Source: Girardinichthys multiradiatus
Lineage: Eukaryota; Chordata; Actinopteri; Cyprinodontiformes; Goodeidae
Length of the DNA stretch: 64,000 bases
Assembly (NCBI RefSeq): GCF_021462225.1
Contig: NC_061805.1
Location: 1,673,001 to 1,737,000, forward strand
Reading direction: 5' to 3'
The notes below the pieces were generated by a model. It did not search any database and had not been told where the DNA came from. It saw nothing but the letters and a program-made list of their open reading frames with translations. Both the position numbers and the translations under genes were made by a program. Positions 1-13,100 of the stretch are shown here, in pieces. Position 1 is the stretch's first letter. Each line of letters starts with the position of its first letter.

Positions 1-385
1 TTCTTACAAGAGATGTAAGATGTATCAACAATGTAGAACATGAGAAACATCTTGTATCCCGATATAGCATATATAGTTTTTATCAACTACTGTTGTTTTC
101 CCTATCAGTCGTGTGTCTCTTATGTTTCATATCTTTTAATATTGCCGATGACAAATGATATGTACTTGTCTGGGTTGTATTTCTAAGTACTCGACGCTGC
201 CTGCAACATGTTGGCAGCTTCACTTTCCTACACAGTGTCAGGTACTGATCAGTTGCTATCATCTACTGCGCCTCACTAATCCTTTGCTGTGTGTAGTCTA
301 TAGATCACGTTCTCCTGAAACATGCAATATTGTATTTTTTGAATGACAATGTATGTAAAACTTGTGAAAAGCTGTTGATACAAAC

Positions 386-559
386 CCTCATAGCCATGTC
401 CAGCTGGCCCAGTGCCAGGTGAGCCAAGGAGGCGTTAAAATGTGTGCGAGAAGTCGGTTCACTGATCTGCTTGAGCTTTGCCAGAGCTCCTTCCCAGTCC
501 CTAGCATCCATTGCCTGCACAGACTCATTCCAGAGCCGCAGTAACTCGGTGTAAAGCAT
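386..559 (-). CDS. noxa1: First coding exon of a p67phox/NOXA1-type NADPH oxidase activator
   Basis: This 174-bp exon encodes 58 residues that begin MLYTELLRLWNESVQAMDAR and include DWEGAL, an FNASLAHLALG segment and the end GQLDMAMR. The pattern is the first TPR repeat at the N-terminus of p67phox (NCF2) and NOXA1, the cytosolic activators of NADPH oxidase that bind Rac through their TPRs. The human NCF2 equivalent, as I recall it, is also 58 codons. The ATG (557-559) lies one base after an acceptor-like CTGCTCAG, so an untranslated exon probably lies upstream. The exon ends in phase 0 at AGG|GTTTGT. The rest of the gene would be left of the window. I prefer noxa1 to ncf2 because human NOXA1 shares 9q34.3 with the other genes here; that part is inference. 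Confidence 0.68.
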
Positions 560-3500
560 TCTGAGCAGCAGAGACTGGAGCACACAAACACACACATTAA
601 TGCACATCAATGTACTTCTTGGCTTTTAAATGATTTTCACAATCTGGTATCCAGAAGGTAACTTACATTTAACACAAATTTAAAAGTCAAATTTATTACC
701 ACTTTTCTTTTACCCCTAAACAAAGTTTTTCCATTTTATATTAAACACTGGAAACTTAACCAAGCTGGTTTTTCTGGTCTCATTCACTGTTCATACCCTA
801 GAAACAGGTTCCATCTGTCATTCAGAAGGTCGAATCAGGAGTTTCAGGTTTCCAAGTTGGTTTAGCACAATTAAACTAACAAGACTGTTAAAGTCATATG
901 AGTCAGTGGCCCACCTAATTCAGTTCAGTTTGATTTAATTAAATTCATTTCAATTCAATGAGAAAAAAAACCACGTAATTAATCCCAAAGGGAAATTAAA
1001 TGATACCAAGACAACCTGGCCTTCCTATGCTCTGGATGCATGAGAATCTACACCAAGTAGGTCTACATTTCTATTTACATTGAAACTGAGGCTTTTTTAT
1101 TTTTTATTATTATTAATTATCATTGTTCACGAACAGAGCACTTCGTCATGTGACGAAGAGGAGCAAAGCAAGGCTCGAACATTCACCAGCATTCTACTAT
1201 CTTCAAGTTTCCAAAATAAAAATTAAAAATGAAAACAATAAAATGGAGCAAAACAAGGGAAGCCAGTCAGACCCTGTTGGTATTCATTTGAACCAATAAA
1301 TTCCTTGTTTTTCCTGGAATACCACGTTTTGTATTTCCTAGGAACTCATATATTGTCAGCAGAGCATCCATTCATCTCAGTTCACACAGGATAAAAAGTC
1401 TCAAACATACCACGAATCTCCCACATTTTCATACTCTCACCGTTCACTCCTGATGATCCTTCTTTCGGTTCTGGTGTCTCCCTCCGTGCCTGCTGTGCAC
1501 AACACTGTGCTCACATGCAAGCGTGAGGAAAAGAAGCTGGCCTCATAATTAGTCTCCACCCAGCTGCAACAAGGAAGTCTCCCATCCACATTCCCCAGAT
1601 ATGACCGAGGGACACACATCAACGGTGTAATTCACCTGCCTTATGTAACACATGCACACCATAGTGAGCACACTGGTGAGCACAATAAGTTCCATTTTAA
1701 ACTCTAACTACTGGTAGACTTGAGCAGCCATGACAGTTCTGCAACAGATCTGTATGAACATTTGTCTTGTCCTTTAGGGTTAATAAACATTTTGTGCTAT
1801 TTATACAGAGTCACTAAATTAAAAGTGGTCTTAATTACTGTGTGAGTTTACATCACAGACTTGCCAGGAAATCTCAGAAGACTCAAACACACCTTTGAGC
1901 TCACAATAAAAGGATTGTTTCTGAGGAGGAAGTCAGGAGAGAAAATGAGTGTACTTCCCAGAATGGAGTCGTAAACTTAACCCTGGCAAACACACGAACA
2001 GCCACAAGAAAACTAATGTGTCTTTTTCAGGACTTTCTTAGCTGGGTCAACCTGTTGCACTGGCAGAGCCCTTTAGTCTATGCATGTCACCATAACTGAA
2101 AAGGCTCCGCCCACTACAGAGAATTCCCAAGAAAATGCCAAGCCGCTCAGCTGGGTATTCATATTCTTCTGTAAAACAGGGCTGCAGAATATAAATTTTT
2201 TTAAAGAAAACAGAAACACAATGAACAAGCAATATTTTATTTACACTCTGAATTATTAATTCATTATTGAACTTATTGATTTAGATGTGTTTTTGTCAAA
2301 GTTTTATTGTGCTTAGAAACATAAACATAGGACTCTGGACGAATGCCAAAACGTTTTGTGGCCTGATCAGTCCAATTTTTGCATCAGAGTGATTCCACTG
2401 CAGCTTTTGGTAACCTTCGAACAGCTCTGGGACCATCTTGTCATTTGTGTTTTCTGTGGGTCAGCTCAACGTTCAACAATATCATAAGTCCAAATGCTGA
2501 GATAAAGTGACACCTTAGAAAGAGAGCCCTGGTGGTTCTAGCAGAGTTTTAGAGATTCATGGCTCAGACGGGAGAATCTTTTGAGGTCATCCTCGCCAAG
2601 GTTTTAACTCTCTACTGTCAGTTATTTTCCATGACTGTCCTACGTTTAGCTCTCTCCCTCGGTCATCAACTCTGACCAACTTCTCTGTCTGTCCCCATTA
2701 AAGTCTGCATTATCTCTAGGGATGCAATGGGCTTCATGAGCGCTTCTCTGATTAATGTTCCACTTGTCTAGCCTGTCAGTTTTGGTGGATGGTCATGTCT
2801 TGGTTGGTTTGAAGTTCTGCAGTGCTTTTTCCATTTTTGCATGGCATGAAACATTCAAAACTTATTATTACTATTATTTCCTAGCCTAACCCTGATTTAA
2901 GCTTCTCCACAACTTTCTCTCTGACCTGTCTGCTTTGTTCCTTAGTTCCTTCATGATGCTGTTTTTTTTCTAATGTTCTCTAACAAACCTCTGAGGCCTT
3001 CACAGAACAGCTGCAATATACTGATATTAAATTACTAACAGGTGGACAAACTAAATATGTGACTTCTGGAGGAAATAGTTTGAAGTTGATTTTATTTAGG
3101 GGTATCAGATTAAATGTTATAATTCTGGTGTGTTTGGGTGAGTTCTTCCTTTCACTTCTATAGAAGGCTGTGGCTGAGTAGCTCTTGCTGCAAGCAACAC
3201 ACCTGGGTGCAATCTCCTCATCTGCCACTGCTTTTAAGGAGCGGCCAGACCACCATTCTCCACCTGATGGTCCATGTAGTTGGTAAACAAGCCCTCTGTG
3301 ATCTAATTCTCTGTTTTGTCCTTGTTGGGATCAGATTTGCTCTTAACTTTTTCCCTTGCCTGTCTGTACTTCCAGGTTGACATCTCTTCTCTTGTCCTGG
3401 ATTGCCTTAGCTCACTGCTTACTTTCCGAACTCACTAAATCCATGGTCGTCATCCACAGCTCCTTTGTCCTGGCTTACCTCCTCCTGCCCACGCTTTGAG

Positions 3501-3708
3501 AATCCACAAACAATCTTTGGTACGAAATATCTAACTTGAAAAGAATGGATCAAATACAACTGGATTTTTGTTTTCTTCTAAAAATAATTCAGCTAGTTCT
3601 TTTAACCTAATTGTAAATGGCCTGTTGTACTAAACTAAGTCACCAGGGATCTCCACTGGCTTTAAGGTTCTGAAAAGAGAATAGGTATCAATGGTAAAAC
3701 TAAATATA
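560..3708. other. Intergenic DNA, no gene seen
   Basis: No credible exon is visible in this 3.1-kb stretch and open frames are short. Around 925-1010 there is a fragment with CAATTCAAT and TTAATCCCAAAGGGAAATTA, wording typical of fish LINE 3' ends lying on the minus strand. Positions 3150-3520 resemble worn LTR sequence but have no definable ends. If the noxa1-like gene has a non-coding first exon it would lie here. Confidence 0.6.
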
Positions 3709-5203
3709 CAAGTCCTTCTCAAAATATTAGCATATTGTGATAAAGTTCATTATCTTCCATAATGTCATGATGAAAATTGAACATTCATATATTTTAGATT
3801 CATTGCACACTAACTGAAATATTTCAGGTCTTTTATTGTCTTAATACGGATGATTTTGGCATACAGCTCATGAAAACCCAAAATTCCTATCTCACAAAAT
3901 TAGCATATCATTAAAAGGGTCTCTAAACGAGCTATGAACCTAATCATCTGAATCAACGAGTTAACTCTAAACACCTGCAAAAGATTCCTGAGGCCTTTAA
4001 AACTCCCAGCCTGGTTCATCACTCAAAACCCCAATCATGGGTAAGACTGCCGACCTGACTGCTGTCCAGAAGGCCACTATTGACACCCTCAAGCAAGAGG
4101 GTAAGACACAGAAAGACATTTCTGAACGAATAGGCTGTTCCCAGAGTGCTGTATCAAGGCACCTCAGTGGGAAGTCTGTGGGAAGGAAAAAGTGTGGCAG
4201 AAAACGCTGAACAACGAAAAGAGGTGACCGGACCCTGAGGAAGATTGTGGAGAAGGGCCGATTCCAGACCTTGGAGGACCCGCGGAAGCAGTGGACTGAG
4301 TCTGGAGTAGAAACATCCAGAGCCACCGTGCACAGGCGTGTGCAGGAAATGGGCTACAGGTGCCGCATTCCCCAGGTCAAGCCACTTTTGAACCAGAAAC
4401 AGCGGCAGAAGCACCTGACCTGGGCTACAGAGAAGCAGCACTGGACTGTTGCTCAGTGGTCCAAAGTACTTTTTTCGGATGAAAGCAAATTCTGCATGTC
4501 ATTCGGAAATCAAGGTGCCAGAGTCTGGAGGAAGACTGGGGAGAAGGAAATGCCAAAATGCCAGAAGTCCAGTGTCAAGTACCCACAGTCAGTGATGGTC
4601 TGGGGTGCCGTGTCAGCTGCTGGTGTTGGTCCACTGTGTTTTATCAAGGGCAGGGTCAATGCAGCTAGCTATCAGGAGATTTTGGAGCACTTCATGCTTC
4701 CATCTGCTGACTTCACTCTCCTGACCTGAACCCCATAGAGAATCTGTGGGATATTGTGAAGAGAACGTTGAGAGACTCAAGACTCAACACTCTGGATGAG
4801 CTAAAGGCCGCTATTGAAGCATCCTGGGCCTCCATAAGACCTCAGCAGTGCCACAGGCTGATTGCCTCCATGCCACGCCGCATTGAAGCAGTCATTTCTG
4901 CAAAAGGATTCCCGACCAAGTATTGAGTGCATAACTGTACATGATTATTTGAAGGTTGACGTTTTTTGTGTTAAAAACACTTTTCTTTTATTGGTCGGAT
5001 GAAATATGCTAATTTTGTGAGATAGGAATTTTGGGTTTTCATGAGCTGTATGCCAAAATCATCCGTATTAAGACAATAAAAGACCTGAAATATTTCAGTT
5101 AGTGTGCAATGAATCTAAAATATATGAATGTTAAATTTTCATCATGACATTATGGAAAATAATTAACTTTATCACAATATGCTAATATTTTGAGAAGGAC
5201 CTG
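3709..5203 (+). mobile_element. Tc1-like transposon, family A copy 1, defective
   Basis: A 1495-bp element flanked by TA at 3707-3708 and 5204-5205. Its long terminal inverted repeats (over 200 bp) begin CAGGTCCTTCTCAAAATATT on the reverse strand. The transposase reading frame starts at 4037 with an HTH-rich N-terminus ([26 protein letters not shown]). It is broken by TGA at 4208-4210 where copy 2 (25938-27550) reads Cys. It also has a net 118-bp deletion near 4710 that removes the second catalytic Asp region. It cannot encode its own transposase, but both ends are present, so mobilisation in trans would be conceivable. Copy 2 gives a DD34E signature for the family. Confidence 0.93.
4037..4926 (+). 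pseudogene. Broken Tc1 transposase (family A, copy 1)
   Basis: Remains of a DDE/D transposase. The paired-type DNA-binding half is readable from the ATG at 4037 up to TGA 4208-4210, and the middle from 4247 to 4710 includes the first catalytic Asp in LFSDESK. A deletion then removes the region of the second Asp, and the C-terminal part with the IENLWD motif (catalytic Glu) and the ending near 4926 is out of frame. The nonsense codon plus the deletion make it a clear pseudogene. Confidence 0.88.
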
Positions 5204-5205
5204 TA

Positions 5206-6475
5206 CAGGGGTTGGACAATGAAACTGAAACACCTGGTTTTAGACCTCAATAATCTATTAGTATGCTGTAGGGCCTCCTTTTGCGGCCAATACAGCATAA
5301 ATTTGTCTTGGGAATGACATATACAAGTCCTGCACAGTGGCCAGAGGGATTTTAAGTCATTCTTCTTGCAGGATAGTGGCCAGGTCACTACGTGATACTG
5401 GTGGAGGAAAACGTTTCCTGACTCGCTCCTCCAAAACACCCCAAAGTGGCTCAATAATATTTAGATCTGGTGACTGTGCAGGCCATGGGAGATGTTCAAC
5501 TTCACTTTCATGTTCATCAAACCAATCTTTCACCAGTCTTGCTGTGTGTATTGGTGCATTGTGATCCTGATACACGGCACCGCCTTCAGGATACAATGTT
5601 TGAACCATTGGATGTACATGGTCCTCAAGAATGGTTCGGTAGTCCTTGGCAGTGACGCGCCCATCTAGCACAAGTATTGGGCCAAGGGAATGCCATGATA
5701 TGGCAGCCCAAACCATCACTGATCCACCCCCATGCTTCACTCTGGGCATGCAACAGTCTGGGTGGTACGCTTCTTTGGGGCTTCTCCACACCGTAACTCT
5801 CCTGGATGTGGGGAAAACAGTTTAGGTGGACTCATCAGAGAACAATACATGTTTCACATTGTCCACAGCCCAAGATTTGCGCTCCTTGCACCATTGAAAC
5901 CAACGTTTGGCATTAGCATGAGTGACCAAAGGTTTGGCTATAGCAGCCCTGCCGTGTATATTGACCCTGTGGAGCTCCTGACGGACAGTTCTGGTGGAAA
6001 CAGGAGAGTTGAGGTGCACATTTAATTCTGCCGTGATTTGGGCAGCCGTGGTTTTATGTTTTTTGGATACAATCCGGGTTAGCACCCGAACATGCCTTTC
6101 AGACAGCTTCCTCTTGCGTCCACAGTTAATCCTGTTGGATGTGGTTCGTCCTTCTTGGTGGTATGCTGACGTTACCATGGATACCGTGGCTCTTGATACA
6201 TCACAAAGACTTGCTGTCTTGGTCACAGATGCGCCAGCAAGACGTGCACCAACAATTTGTCCTCTTTTGAACTCTGGTATGTCACCCATAATGTTGTGTG
6301 CATTTCAATATTTTGAACAAAACTGTGCTCTTAACCTGATAATTGAACCTTCACACTGTGCTCTTACTGGTGCAATGTGCAATCAATGAAGACTGGCTAC
6401 CAGGCTGGTCCAATTCAGCCATGAAACCTCCCACACTAAAATGACAGGTGTTTCAGTTTCATTGTCCAACCCCTG
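5206..6475 (-). mobile_element. Tc1/mariner transposon, family B (DD36E) copy 1
   Basis: A full-length 1270-bp element with inverted ends reading CAGGGGTTGGACAATGAAAC, between TA 5204-5205 and TA 6476-6477. The left TA is also the right flank of the neighbouring family A element. The length is identical to the intact copy at 27861-29130. The transposase frame starts at 6287-6289 on the minus strand but has two nonsense codons: TAA directly after the LFSDEST motif at about 5822-5824, and TGA after LATILQEE near 5356. Copy 2 has Phe and Trp codons at those places. Copy 1 is therefore structurally complete but cannot make transposase. Confidence 0.93.
5310..6289 (-). pseudogene. DD36E transposase pseudogene (family B, copy 1)
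   Basis: This is the transposase of the element at 5206-6475. The N-terminal HTH half and the first catalytic Asp (LFSDEST) are intact from 6289 down to about 5825, and the frame resumes after a stop with the [15 protein letters not shown] block, the second Asp region and the catalytic Glu in IIEPLW. The second Asp region reads QDHNAP instead of the QDDNAP of copy 2, so a catalytic Asp is also replaced by His. Two stops and a lost active-site residue make this copy dead. Confidence 0.88.
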
Positions 6476-7082
6476 TAGGTTCTATGTTGTATCTGGTTGG
6501 GTGCTCTAATGCTTACTGCCAAGATGAGCAGTTTCAGTCAGTGGCCGTCTTGCATGGTTTAGAAGTATCCCTCTTCTGACATAATTGAATTAAGTTCTGC
6601 AGAACCCTGGTAATGAATCAATCATTTGATTCAGATGTGTTGTACCAGGAAAAACCCCTCTGAAGACTGGTTTTGGATAACGCTGGAATGCTTGCAGAAC
6701 ATCTTCAAACAGACATTACCACTCTGCTCATTAAATTAGACTACCAGATAGGCAGTGATCTGGTAAATAATAAAACAAACTATAGTTTACAGTATTTTGC
6801 CACAACCACAAGTCATTTAGATCATTTCGGAAATGAAAAATGTCTCTTGATAGTCTTTGTAATAGTTTTATTTTATGCAATTGTAGCTGTAAGTCACTTA
6901 ATTTACAATCAACAAAAACAAACGACAAATGTAAATAATATTAAATATAATAATAATAATAATAATAATAATGGCTAATGTTGTTATATGTTGAATGCAT
7001 TCCCCTTCTCCTTCCATCAACGGTTTACTGCTGGATGCCAGTCTGGCCGAGCTTCACCTGAATGCACCGGAGAGTATCGTCA
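6476..7082. other. Short intergenic stretch with an (ATA)n microsatellite
   Basis: No gene is visible. A nine-unit ATA/AAT microsatellite lies at 6946-6972. The sequence becomes less AT-rich approaching the dpp7 promoter. Confidence 0.6.
6946..6972 (+). repeat. (AAT)n microsatellite
   Basis: About nine uninterrupted AAT units, 110 bp before the dpp7 promoter motifs. This is a simple repeat with no coding potential. Confidence 0.9.
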
Positions 7083-7092
7083 GTCACGTGAC
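7083..7092 (+). promoter_or_regulatory. CLEAR (TFEB/TFE3) palindrome in the dpp7 promoter
   Basis: The sequence GTCACGTGAC is a perfect ten-base match to the CLEAR element, the E-box bound by TFEB/TFE3/MITF at lysosomal genes. It lies 96 bp upstream of the dpp7 ATG, the usual distance for CLEAR sites from lysosomal promoters. DPP7 encodes a lysosomal peptidase, so location and product agree. Binding is inferred; the palindrome itself is directly visible. Confidence 0.75.
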
Positions 7093-7096
7093 AGAG

Positions 7097-7106
7097 GTCA
7101 TATGAC
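7097..7106 (+). promoter_or_regulatory. Second E-box palindrome (GTCATATGAC)
   Basis: This palindrome has the same flanks as the CLEAR site but TA instead of CG at the centre. It lies 14 bp away centre to centre, a little over one helical turn. It may be a decayed or weaker bHLH site; no function can be shown from sequence. Confidence 0.4.
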
Positions 7107-7187
7107 AGGAGTGTTTGGAGCAGGCGCGTTACAGGGCGAAAGTCAAATTAAAAGCGGTGTGAGTTTGAGTAACTTTAATCGCTGAAC

Positions 7188-10100
7188 ATGAGAGCTGCTT
7201 CGATCCTTTTCACAGTGACAGTAGCTCTGTTTTCCGATGTTCTTTATGGCCTCACACACACATACTTTAAGGTAATATTTCACGGTAACGTCACACTGTG
7301 TGCTGTTTAATGACTTCGGAAATCACAGCTCTGTCTCAAATCTGACCGCTTTCTCAGTGGGTTTTGGTGTTTGGACCAGTGTGATGTTAACGTATCGAGA
7401 TATAAAACTGTCTATTATTGTGTGTAGCCTTCAGCTAAGATGCTTTTAATATTTGTGAATGTTTGCCCTTTGGGGGCATGTTCTAACTAATATTTGCTGT
7501 CCATGTCACTCTTGCTCACAGGCCGCCAGAAAACCTCCTGGTCCATCAGATCCCCAGTTCACTGAGAAGTACTTCACTCAGACTGTGGATCACTTCAACT
7601 TCAACAGCATGGGCAATGAAACGTTCAGCCAGAGATACCTGATCACAGGTGCAGGCAGTTTCCTGTGAGAAATGGAATAAACCGAACAGGAAACGATTTA
7701 CAGGGAACTCTTCTTCTCTCCTCTAGATCAGTACTGGAAGAAAGGCTATGGTCCCATCTTCTTCTACACTGGAAATGAGGGCGATGTCTGGGAGTTTGCT
7801 CTGAACACTGGGTTTATCATAGAGCTGGCAGCTCAGCAGCAGGCACTGGTCATTTTTGCTGAACATGTAAGAAAATAGAGCCACTGATGTATTATTACCA
7901 GCCAGGCTGTGGGGATTTTCTAGATCAAGTGATGACAAAAAAGGGGAAATAGATGTTTATCCTCTTAAGACTCAAGGGGCTTGTGTGAAGCATGCAACAG
8001 AAATAACACACCCACATTTTATGGAGTTTTTCTCAGAAATTACATACTCTATTTTAAATAATCATTAGGCTATTAATTATGTTAATTCTGGTCATCGTTC
8101 TCTGCTGGTTTAGTAAATCCTGGGTGGATTGTGAAAGTTGTGATGTTTTGGGAATCTCTTAAGATCTCCACTGTCTGCAGATATGCTGGTTGTTTGTGTA
8201 GAAGCTGTGTGGGAAACAGCTGAGACAGAGTTTTGCGCTTGATGCCATTTTGCAGAGTTGATTTACTTTCTGATTCAACTGCTTGTCGTTTGAACTCTGT
8301 TTGGTGTTCGTAGAAATGGTTTATATCAGCTTTTGACCAAGAATCTAACACTTCTGTGGATACCACACATGTCCATGACAGTTCTTTCCTCGGTACCGGG
8401 GTTGGGACTTAACTTTGACTCAGTTTGTCAAATGGTCCTCAGTCAAACTATGCAAGAGAGTTTGGTTCACACATGCAGACCCTAACCTCGGTAAGAAAAG
8501 CTGGTTAGGCTATAAAAGAGAAAACCCTACATTAGTTTTCTTTCTTTTCAAGGTTGTGGTTAAGAAGGTAATCAGTTTAACCAAACTACTAATTTGAGTA
8601 TGTTTACTTAGTTCTTTTTAGACAAAAGTCCTGGTGTCACAATTACTATTATTTCTGCCACAACATACAGTAATATAGATGTTAAAAGGTCAGCAAATCT
8701 TCATAATGAACATTAGGTGCTGTCTCCATGTCATCCAATTGTTAAGGAGTAATGTTAGAAACAATCCTTACCTATCCTACCATTACAAATGTAAAACGCT
8801 GAGTTTGGGGACTTCAACTGGACATCACCTGTGAGATGTTTCTTGTTCTTCCTGTTTTCCTAAAAATGTTATTTTCAACCATGAAACATTATAAACTTAA
8901 ATGCAAAACAACAGCAGGCATAAAACCAGCTATCACTTAACTTAGGAAAATCAGGTAGTGATACAAAAAGAAACCAAGAAACACAAGAAGACATTTTGAT
9001 ATTTCAGACTAAAATACAGCAAATAATGAAGAGCCTAATAAAACAAACCAAATGACCCACAGACTGAACATTAAAGTAAATGGAAAAGTTTCATTTAAAT
9101 GTATAAAACAAAGTGGTTTAATTGGGGCTCTTAATTTTAAGAATTGACATTTCACAATAAAATATTTTCCATTTAGAACCAAATTATTTATCATAAATGC
9201 TTTATTTTTAATTCACACAATCCAGTCCAAACATATTACTGTTTGGCAGTAATAACATTTTTATAATAAAGCCCACATTAAAACCCACAAACAACCTCAG
9301 CTGAACTGTTAAACTTTGGGGTTAAACTGAGTATTTTAATTCATATCTCTCTTTATGGGAGAGTGGAAGGAAATGCAACCCGTCCAAATTCCTGGAATAT
9401 CTAACTCCGTCAGGGTCTGCTGTACAAGGAATATCTCCTATCACCTCCACCTACTGAGGATTCTACCAGTAAACTGAAATCGGGTCGTCATTAGCTCTTT
9501 CATTACGACAATGTTCCAAAACATTGGACCAAATCAACACAGAAATTGTTCACCAGAAACAAAATCCACCTTCTTCCAAGGTGAAAACAGTCATCAGTCT
9601 TAAATTCTGTAGAAAACTTGTGTGCTAAGCTAGAGAGGAGCGAGAATAAGAGACGACCCATGATTCTGGATGATGTAGAGAGCTGGGGAGAAGATCCCTC
9701 TCTGTATTCTCCAAGGTTCTGAAGTGTTACTGGAGATGACCATGTGTAATTATTACTATTAGAGGAACCACAGTGCTATCTGGCTTTTTGGTCATACCAG
9801 TTATTTCTGAGCTTGACGTTATTCTTCCACACTGAACAAATGTCCAAGCTAATGACTGGATTTTTTTTAAAAACTTCTCAGTCTGCTGCAGACTGAGACT
9901 CAGATCCTGCAATAAAAGAGGAATTATTTTAAGACACATTTTCAGAAAATGGGACCAAAACTGAACTAATCCTCCTTCTGTCTGACTCACCTATTTCTTA
10001 AAATAATTCTCTCATGCTCATTCCCTTGTGTTTTTCAGAGGTACTATGGTCAGTCTCTGCCATTTGGCAAGGAGTCCTTCAACATTCCTCAGGTGGGCCT

Positions 10101-13100
10101 GCTGACAGTGGAGCAGGCCCTGGCTGACTACGCCATCATGATCAGTGAGCTGAAAGAGCAGCTAGCAGCCACAGACTGTCCTGTTATTGTGTTTGGTGGC
10201 AGGTAAGATCTACAGTGGGGGTGGGAAACTAAAACCTTCAGATGCCAGTGTCCTGCATGCTTTAGGTGTTTCTCTGCTTTGACACAACTGAATTACCTCT
10301 TCAGCTTGTAATCAAGTTCTGTGAAACCATGTAATGAACCTGTGGAACATCTAAAGCATTCAGGACATTGGCCCGTGACGGCTGGTGTTGGCCACCCCTG
10401 ATCTACAGAGATGTCTGCTCACTTATGTGGTTAACCTAACATAGGACTGATCTGTAAGCCAGGGATCTCCTCTCCAGCCCTTTAGAACCACCGTCCTGCA
10501 ATTTCAGACCAGTGCGTGATCCAGCACACCTGATCCCAGTGACTGGCCTCTACTGACCATGATGACATGCTGAGGAAGTCATTCATTTGATTCAGGTGTT
10601 ATGGAGCAGGGACCCATCTAAAAGTTTTAGAACAGTGGCTCTTCAGGACTGCAGGTGGAGACCCCTGCTATAAGCTATAGAAGTTTTTGGTAACTGTTTA
10701 GGGCGGCAGTGGACGTCCTGTTTTTCTCTTGGTATCATACTGTCATGGTAGAAAGAAAGTCAGTGAGTAACTTCTTAAAGATCAAGTGTTTGATAAGCTT
10801 GTCTCTGAATAATAGTTTGTTAGGTTTTCACTCCTGTATTTAACAGTGTCCCATTAACCTGGTTATTTGTCAGTTTGTTGTCCTAAATCATGCCTGATTT
10901 TCTAAAGAAAAGAATCTTAAAGTGCTCTGCAAATATATTCATTACCCCTGGAACCTTTGTCATATTTTGTTACGTTACTTCCACAAACCTCAGTGTATTT
11001 TGTTGGGATTTTTTTCTAATAAACTAACACAAAGTGGTGTAGAAGCGTGAAGGGAATGAATAGTGACACATGGTTTTCAAAAGGCCTACAATAAAAATCA
11101 GAAAAACGTTTGAATTTCAATCCCTTCACTATGATACCTCTAAATGAACTCAGTGCAACCAGCTAGCTTCAAAAATTGCCCAATTAGTAAATTGAGCTGA
11201 TTCGTGTGTAATTTAATCTGTGTATAAATGAGATATTCAGATTCTGGCCTCAGAGGTTTGTTAGAGAACAAACAGCCTCATGAAGACCAAGGAGCACAGC
11301 AGACAGGTTAGGTCAGAACATCTTGCAGAACTACCATGACATGGCTGTCCACCTAAGCTGACAGGCTGAGCAAGTAGAGCTTTAATTAGAGAAGCAGCCA
11401 TTGGATCAATAGAAATGCTGGAGGAGCTGCAGAGATCCACACCTCAGGTGGGTGAATCTGTCAACAGAACAGCTGTTGGTTGTATGGTTCACATATCAGT
11501 GGCAAGAAGACGTAAAAAGATGCTCCATTTTCACTTTGCCTCAAGCTAAGTAGGGAGCAAACATCTTGAAGAAGGTGCTCTGATTGGATGAGAGGTTTTG
11601 CCCGCTACATTTAAACAGCTGGGTGGAAGCCAACACCACATTACCCTGAACACTCCTTCCCCACTGTGAAACAGACACTCTTCATCCAGACTGACCCTGG
11701 TAGTGTGTAAGACTTGCCGTCTTCAGTCAGGGGTTCTGAATACACATGCATGCCACACTTTTCAGTAACAAAATATGATAAAGCTTAAGGGGGGCTAATA
11801 CTTTTGCAGGGCACCATAGTTTATCAAATGTACTCCTCTTTCCCTCTCATCTGTGTTCCTGCAGTTATGGTGGAATGTTGTCCGTCTACATGAGACTCAA
11901 GTATCCGAATATTGTGGCCGGCGCCCTAGCAGCCAGTGCCCCCATCCTGTCGACCGCTGGTCTCGGAGACTCCAGACAGTTTTTCAGAGACGTTACAGCT
12001 GTAAGTCACCACATGATTAACTTTGTCAGGGTCTGGGTGCAGTTTGCTGTTGATGTCACTAGGGTTACAATTTAATTCAGTTTAGTGATACAGCATCACG
12101 GTTGGATTACAATAGTCCAGCCTTGAAGTAACAAATGCATGGACTAGTTTTTCAGCGTCACTTCTGGACAGGATGTTTCTAATTTTGGCAATGTTCCGGA
12201 GATGAAAGAAGGAAATCCTAGAAACCTGTTTAATATGAGATTTAAATGACATGTCCTGGTCAAAAATGACTCCAGGGTTCTTTACTTTATTATTAGAGGT
12301 CAATTTAATGCCATCCACATTAATTGATTGACTAAGCTGGTTCTTTTTCAAAGATTCTGGTCCAAAGACGACAACTTATAAGTCATCCAAGTTTTTTTGA
12401 CTTATAGTAGTCATCAGGATTTATGGATGAATAGAGCTGAGTATTATCAGCATAACAATGGAAATTTATCCCATGCTGTCAGACAGCAGGATCTCTCTCT
12501 GCTTTGGTTGTTTGAGAAGTATATATTTTGTCTGAATGAATGAATGTGATGAGTTGTGTGTTGTTAGATTAGGCAGACTGATAAATGTATACATAACAGC
12601 AGGTTGTTTAAAAAAGCTTTTTTTTTTTAACCCAATGTCATTTTTTAACTTGTCTTTTAAAGAGTTTATTTCCAGGAACTGAACATCTGTTCATGGAAAA
12701 CTAGGATCTGTGCCCATAAATTGCAGTATGTTTTTTTTTTAATCCTTCACAGGATTTTGAGAACATCAGCCCTGAATGCAGAGATGCTGTAAGAGGAGCT
12801 TTCCATCAGTTAAAACAATTAGCTGAACGCCAAGGTAAAGCTCTGCGATTGGGAACTTCCTGAAGTTCACAGAAAGGTTTTCATATGTTGAGAAAACAAA
12901 CACTATTAGAAGTTTTGTTAAAAACTCATTATTTGGAATAAAGACGTGTTGTTCTGCTGGTGCCAGATTACAGTCGTATCCAATCAGAGGTTGCTCTCTG
13001 TAAGCCTCCATCGTCTCCTCGGGACATCCATCAGCTATATGGCCTGCTGAGGAACGCCTTCACTCTGATGGCCATGCTGGACTATCCTTACAGCACTCAC

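Noticed and set aside
8082..8366. A 94-codon minus-strand open frame in dpp7 intron 3
   Set aside because: No recognisable family, no splice sites of note, and length within chance expectation for this much intron.
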